In this document: positions 5,310 through 8,172 of the stretch, piece by piece | Numbering within the stretch: position 1 is the stretch's first letter | Layout of the letters: each line of letters begins with the position of its first letter | Source: CAIWXH01 sp964555675 | GTDB lineage: Bacteria; Chloroflexota; Chloroflexia; Chloroflexales; Chloroflexaceae | NCBI GenBank assembly: GCA_964555675.1 | Contig: CAZKTU010000275.1 | Coordinates: 1 to 8,172, forward strand | Length of the DNA stretch: 8,172 nucleotides | Reading direction: 5' to 3' | The notes under the pieces: model-generated | Database searches by the model: none | The model's input: the letters and a program-made list of their open reading frames with translations, nothing else | What the model was told of the DNA's origin: nothing | Program-made: the position numbers and the translations under genes

Positions 5310-6482
5310 CTACGGGTTGGTCGGCGTGGGGAAGGTGGGCTGCTCGTTAGTGACGACCACCTGGTCCTCGCGGACCCAGCCGACGGTGCGGGTCTCGCCG
5401 CTGCGCACGAAGGCCTGGTAGTAGCCGTTCTGCTTGTCGAAGGGCGTGATGCGCGAGTCGGGGCTGATCTTGGCGAGGACGCGGGCGTCGTCGCGGGGGG
5501 CGGCGCGCAGGGTGGCCCCGGCGGGCGCGGCGCGCAGGACGGGGTAGTTGGGGGGCAGCAGGGCTGCGCCGTTGGCGGGGTCGCGCTGCTTCAGGTAGGC
5601 GATCACGCCGTCGGCGATGCCGCGGGCGACGCGGTCGGGCTGATTGAAGAGGATAGCCCGGTCGGCGGCGCTGGTCATGAAGCCCATCTCGACGATGATC
5701 GCCGGGGTGGTGCGGGCGATGGCGTGGACGTGGCGGCGGAAGTTGAAGGCGTAGTAGCCGCGCATGTTGAAGGTGACCCCGCCGACATCCTCGGGCATGC
5801 CGGTGGCGGGGCCGTAGGCGGCGCCCACGGCGGCCATGAGCTGCTTGCTGGCCTCGGAGGCGCGCCAGGGGGTGGCGAGCTTCCAGCCGCGGGCGGCGGC
5901 GCCGGTCGAGCCGTCGGCGTGGATGGCGAGGAAGGCGTCGGCGTCGTAGCTCGGGGGCACGGTGGCGGGTAGGATATCGACGATAATGCCCTGGGCCTCG
6001 AGCAGGGGCTTGACGCGATTGGCGATGTCGAGGTTCAGCTGGGCCTCGGTGACCGTGCCCCAGCGGGCGCCCGTCGAGGTGCGCAGACGCTCGAGCTCCT
6101 CAGGAAGCTCGTTGGAGCGCAGGTGGCCGACCTGCAGGCCGACGCGCGGGGCGAGGCCGGCGGGCCGGGGCGAGGGCGTGGGCCAGGGCGTGGGCGAGGC
6201 GTTGGGGTCGACGGTGGCCGTCGGCGGCACGGGGGTCGGCGGGGCGGGCGTGGGCGGCACGGCGGTGGCCGTGGGTGTGGCGGCCTCGGCGGCGTAGGCG
6301 ACGGCGGGCGCGAGCAGCGGCGCGGCCTGGGCCGCGGGCGAGGCGGCGGGGGTCGCAAGATCGCCCTGGGGCGTGGGGGCGGGGGGCAGCTCGGAGGATC
6401 GGGCTGAACAGGCTGACAAGAGCAGCGCAGTCAGGAGGACGACGAGGGTGGGCAAGCGACGTGCGCTGGTTGGCGTGGACAT
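5310..6482 (-). CDS. Lipoprotein N-acetylmuramoyl-L-alanine amidase (Amidase_3) with C-terminal SH3 domain
   Basis: A 390-residue cell-wall hydrolase expected to cut the bond between N-acetylmuramic acid and L-alanine of the peptide stem. A lipobox LSAC ends at Cys25, so it is predicted to be a membrane-anchored lipoprotein. A Pro/Thr/Ala-rich spacer runs about 31-110. The Amidase_3 domain spans about 112-300, with zinc ligands visible as His120 (QVGHLRSNE), Glu146 (TEAQLNLDIANRV) and His188 (FLAIHADG), and catalytic Glu265 (AIIVEMGFMTS). The first motif reads GHL rather than the usual GHGG, a variant I associate with Chloroflexota homologues. A bacterial SH3-like domain (about 318-385: LRAAPRDDARVLAKI, GWVREDQVVV) probably binds peptidoglycan. 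The ATG at 6482 has GAGGA (6491-6495) at 8 bases. It converges on the C25 gene and diverges from lysZ. Confidence 0.92.
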   Translation of the reverse strand: MSTPTSARRLPTLVVLLTALLLSACSARSSELPPAPTPQGDLATPAASPAAQAAPLLAPAVAYAAEAATPTATAVPPTPAPPTPVPPTATVDPNASPTPWPTPSPRPAGLAPRVGLQVGHLRSNELPEELERLRTSTGARWGTVTEAQLNLDIANRVKPLLEAQGIIVDILPATVPPSYDADAFLAIHADGSTGAAARGWKLATPWRASEASKQLMAAVGAAYGPATGMPEDVGGVTFNMRGYYAFNFRRHVHAIARTTPAIIVEMGFMTSAADRAILFNQPDRVARGIADGVIAYLKQRDPANGAALLPPNYPVLRAAPAGATLRAAPRDDARVLAKISPDSRITPFDKQNGYYQAFVRSGETRTVGWVREDQVVVTNEQPTFPTPTNP

Positions 6483-6515
6483 TCCGGAGATCCTCGGCTA
6501 TGATCGCGCGCAGAG

Positions 6516-6550
6516 TTCTTTGTACTATTTTTACCACAATAACCTGTGAA
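6516..6550. promoter_or_regulatory. AT-rich divergent promoter region of the amidase and lysZ
   Basis: This AT-rich island lies in otherwise very GC-rich sequence between divergent starts. On the minus strand TTCACA (6545-6550) and TAGTAC (6522-6527) are 17 bases apart, a plausible amidase promoter (-35 5 of 6, -10 3 of 6). On the plus strand TACTAT (6523-6528) or CACAAT (6535-6540) could be the lysZ -10, but no good -35 is present. Confidence 0.4.
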
Positions 6551-6563
6551 TAGGATGAGGAGC

Positions 6564-7367
6564 ATGAACGTCATCAAGGTGGGCGGCAGCGCCGGCAACA
6601 ATTACGACGCCCTCTGCGACGACCTGGCGGAGCGCCACGGGCGCGGCGAGGCCTTCGTGCTGGTCCACGGCGGCTCGGACGAGACCAACAGGCTGGGCGA
6701 GGCGGTGGGCCACCCGCCGCGCTTCGTCACCTCGCCCAGCGGCTACACCAGCCGCTACACCGACCGGCGCACCCTCGAGCTGTTCATGATGGCGGCGGGC
6801 GGCCTGGTCAACAAGAGCCTGGTCGAGCGCCTGCAGGCCCGCGGCTGCAACGCGGTCGGCCTGAGCGGTCTCGACGGGCGGTTGCTGGAGGGCAAGCGCA
6901 AGGCGACGATCCGGGTGGTGGAGGAGGGGCGCCAGAAGATCCTGCGCGACGACTGGACGGGCACGATCGAGCGGGTCAACCTGGGGCTGCTGCGGGCCCT
7001 GCTCGCGGGCGGCTATCTGCCGGTGGTGGCGCCCCTGGCCTGCTCGGAGGCGGGCGAGGCCCTGAATGTGGACGGCGACCGGGCGGCGGCGGCGATCGCG
7101 GCGGCCCTGGGCGCCGAGAGCCTGCTGCTACTCTCGAATGTGCCGGGGCTGCTGCGCAGCTTCCCCGACGAGGCCTCGCTGATCGGGCACATCCCGCGCG
7201 GCGAGATCGAGGCCTACCTGCCCTACGCCGAGGGGCGCATGAAGAAGAAGGTCCTCGGGGCCCAGGAGGCCCTGGCGGCCGGGGTGGGCCGGGTCATCCT
7301 GGGCGACGCGCGGCGCGCAGGCTGTGTGAGCGCGGCCCTCGCCGGGGCGGGCACGGTCATTGGGTAG
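6564..7367 (+). CDS. lysZ: [LysW]-aminoadipate/glutamate kinase (LysZ)
   Basis: A 267-residue amino-acid kinase. The enzyme phosphorylates the side-chain carboxyl of alpha-aminoadipate (or glutamate) held on the carrier protein LysW, in LysW-dependent lysine or arginine synthesis in the cytosol. Visible motifs: VIKVGGS (3-9) for phosphate binding, HGGSDETN (35-42), the LysZ-type segment FVTSPSGYTSRYTDRRTLELFMM (54-76), VNKSLVERL, VAPLACSEAGEALNVDGD (155-172) for substrate and ATP, SNVPGLL, and GRMKKKVLGA (224 on) with the nucleotide-site lysines. This SGYTSRYT pattern separates it from N-acetylglutamate kinase ArgB. ATG 6564 is chosen because it begins exactly at the first strand and AGGA (6552-6555) lies 8 bases before it; in-frame GTG 6546 and ATG 6555 are less likely. 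lysW, lysX and lysY are not in the window, so whether it serves lysine, arginine or both cannot be said. Its last 11 bases overlap the convergent gene. Confidence 0.93.
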   Translation: MNVIKVGGSAGNNYDALCDDLAERHGRGEAFVLVHGGSDETNRLGEAVGHPPRFVTSPSGYTSRYTDRRTLELFMMAAGGLVNKSLVERLQARGCNAVGLSGLDGRLLEGKRKATIRVVEEGRQKILRDDWTGTIERVNLGLLRALLAGGYLPVVAPLACSEAGEALNVDGDRAAAAIAAALGAESLLLLSNVPGLLRSFPDEASLIGHIPRGEIEAYLPYAEGRMKKKVLGAQEALAAGVGRVILGDARRAGCVSAALAGAGTVIG

Positions 7368-7845
7368 TGGCGAACACCTCGCTCAGCTTGCGGGCGTCGA
7401 GGGTGAAGGCCTTGGCGAAGCCGCCGACGTAGCGGGCCCCGAGGGGGGTGAGCCGAAAGAGCGTGAAGTCGGGGAAGCCGAAGAGATACTCCTGGGCGGG
7501 CAGGCGCGCCAGGTAGGCGGCCCTGGCCGCCGGGTAGCCCGGGTCGTCGAGGGGGATGGCCTGGGCGTGACACTGGAGGGTGACGCGGGCCAGGGCCTGG
7601 GGGTCGCCCGCGCCGAGATCGGGGCGCATGATCAGCAGCGAGGCCCGCGGGTCGAGGGCCAGGTGGCGCGTATGGGCCGAAAGCCGGCTGACGTGGATGA
7701 GCGGGGCGGGCGCCGCCCCAACCGTCGGTTCGAGAGCGTAGAGCACCATCGAGACGAAGGGCGCGCCGTCGTCGAGCGTGCCCAGAGCGGCCTGGCGCTG
7801 CTCGCTCACCAGGTCGCGCAACCCTAAGCGGTCCTCTGCTTGCAT
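7357..7845 (-). CDS. HugZ/pyridoxamine 5'-phosphate oxidase-like protein
   Basis: A 162-residue split-barrel protein of the PNPOx-like superfamily, whose members bind FMN, F420 or heme. The N-terminal strand pair LVSEQRQAALGTLDDGAPFVSMVLYAL has the usual form (12-38). ISRLSAHTRHLALDPRASLLI-like sequence (52-72; read HVSRLSAHTRHL) carries the conserved HTRxL segment, and DFTLFRLTPLGARYVGGFAKAF near the C-terminus (GGFAKA at 141-146) matches the HugZ-type end, where it helps bind the cofactor. Its length is that of the short single-domain form, lacking the extra C-terminal DUF2470 domain found in longer HugZ proteins. Heme-degrading or general flavin oxidoreductase roles are both possible. ATG 7845 has a weak AGG at 7 bases. 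It converges on lysZ with an 11-base overlap and diverges from the luciferase-like gene. Confidence 0.88.
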   Translation of the reverse strand: MQAEDRLGLRDLVSEQRQAALGTLDDGAPFVSMVLYALEPTVGAAPAPLIHVSRLSAHTRHLALDPRASLLIMRPDLGAGDPQALARVTLQCHAQAIPLDDPGYPAARAAYLARLPAQEYLFGFPDFTLFRLTPLGARYVGGFAKAFTLDARKLSEVFATTQ

Positions 7846-7875
7846 GAGAAAACCTGCCTCTGATGAAGGAGGCGC

Positions 7876-7923
7876 ATGGCCGGTAGCGCGTCCTCCCTCA
7901 GCCCGATCCCAGCGTCGCTATAG
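7876..7923 (+). other. Possible 15-codon leader ORF with strong ribosome-binding site
   Basis: AAGGAGG (7866-7872) stands 3 bases before an ATG that opens MAGSASSLSPIPASL and stops at TAG 7921-7923. GGAGGCGC (7868-7875) can pair with 7888-7896 with one bulged T, which would hide the site. It lies in the divergent gap, before the likely -10 boxes of the luciferase-like gene, which argues against a leader-peptide role. Chance occurrence is quite possible. Confidence 0.2.
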
Positions 7924-7961
7924 TGCAGTATAACCGTCGTCACGAGCATTCGTCCAACGAA
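7919..7961. promoter_or_regulatory. Divergent promoter/operator region of the HugZ-like and luciferase-like genes
   Basis: TATAGT (7919-7924) and TATAAC (7929-7934) on the plus strand, and TATACT (7927-7932) on the minus strand, each match the -10 consensus at 5 of 6 positions; no convincing -35 is seen. Two small palindromes follow: TCGT-C-ACGA (7937-7945) and TTCGT-CCA-ACGAA (7949-7961). They lie between the -10 boxes and the GTG start, where a repressor could act. Confidence 0.35.
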
Positions 7962-7978
7962 CGGACAGGAGGATAGCA

Positions 7979-8172
7979 GTGCACTATGGCTTTGTCATGC
8001 CCTTTGGGGATGCGCGTATGGCGGCTGAGCTGGCGGCCAAGGCCGAGGCGGCCGGCTGGGACGGCTTCTTCGTCTGGGAGCCGGTCTGGGGCTGGGACGC
8101 CTGGGTGAGCCTGACGGCGGCGGCGATGCGCACCGAGCGGATCAGGCTGGGCACCATGCTCACCCCGCTCTC
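7979..8172 (+). CDS. LLM-class (luciferase-like) flavin-dependent oxidoreductase, N-terminus only
   Basis: The first 64 residues of a luciferase-like monooxygenase family protein, cut by the right edge. The family uses FMN or F420 in a TIM barrel. Seen are the first strand YGFVMPFGD (3-11), the helix AAELAAKAEAAGWDGFFVWEP (15-35, the family's AxxAExxGxDxxxxxE pattern), DAWVSLTAAAMRTERIRLGTMLTPL (40-64), which is the usual second strand-helix unit with RIRLGTMLTP. The start is GTG 7979, chosen for a near-ideal AGGAGG (7967-7972) 6 bases before it. Substrate and choice of FMN or F420 cannot be decided from this fragment. Confidence 0.9.
   Translation, partial: MHYGFVMPFGDARMAAELAAKAEAAGWDGFFVWEPVWGWDAWVSLTAAAMRTERIRLGTMLTPL

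Noticed and set aside
6546..6563. GTG 6546 or ATG 6555 as the lysZ start
   Set aside because: They add residues before the conserved VIKVGGS strand, and the best-spaced ribosome-binding site serves ATG 6564.

Overview
The window is about 70% GC and gene-dense, and looks like a Chloroflexota chromosome (probably class Chloroflexia). The evidence is a [LysW]-aminoadipate kinase, a lipoprotein amidase of a type I associate with that phylum, a DUF11 protein with a Pro/Thr stalk, and a gingipain-like C25 peptidase. This placement is inference from family content, not from a marker gene. Seven coding genes are supported, two of them cut by the window edges; there is no rRNA, tRNA, transposase or CRISPR array.

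Layout. Bases 1-1653 (minus strand) hold a two-gene unit: an alpha/beta hydrolase (TTG start) followed 16 bases later by larC, the nickel-insertion protein for the nickel-pincer nucleotide cofactor. larC is open through the left edge. A good sigma-70-like promoter (TTGACG, 17 bases, TAAGAT) precedes the unit. Bases 1850-2659 (plus) encode a secreted DUF11 protein with an LPDTS-type C-terminal anchor. After two strong inverted repeats comes a C25 (gingipain-like) cysteine peptidase, 2757-5270. A hairpin at 5273-5293 separates it from a convergent lipoprotein N-acetylmuramoyl-L-alanine amidase with a C-terminal SH3 domain (5310-6482, minus). An AT-rich divergent gap leads to lysZ (6564-7367, plus), whose end overlaps by 11 bases the convergent HugZ/PNPOx-like flavin or heme protein (7357-7845, minus). 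The last divergent gap leads to the start of a luciferase-like flavin-dependent oxidoreductase (7979 to the right edge).

Working together. The middle of the window (1850-6482) is a cell-surface block: an anchored stalk protein, a secreted cysteine peptidase and a peptidoglycan amidase. The flanks are metabolic: cofactor maturation for lactate racemase-type enzymes, LysW-dependent lysine or arginine synthesis, and flavin enzymes. No complete new defence or mobile system is visible. The most unusual features are in the larC tail, where a histidine-rich linker is preceded by a heptanucleotide tandem repeat that would shift the frame on any change in copy number, and in the DUF11/C25 pair with its long hairpin.
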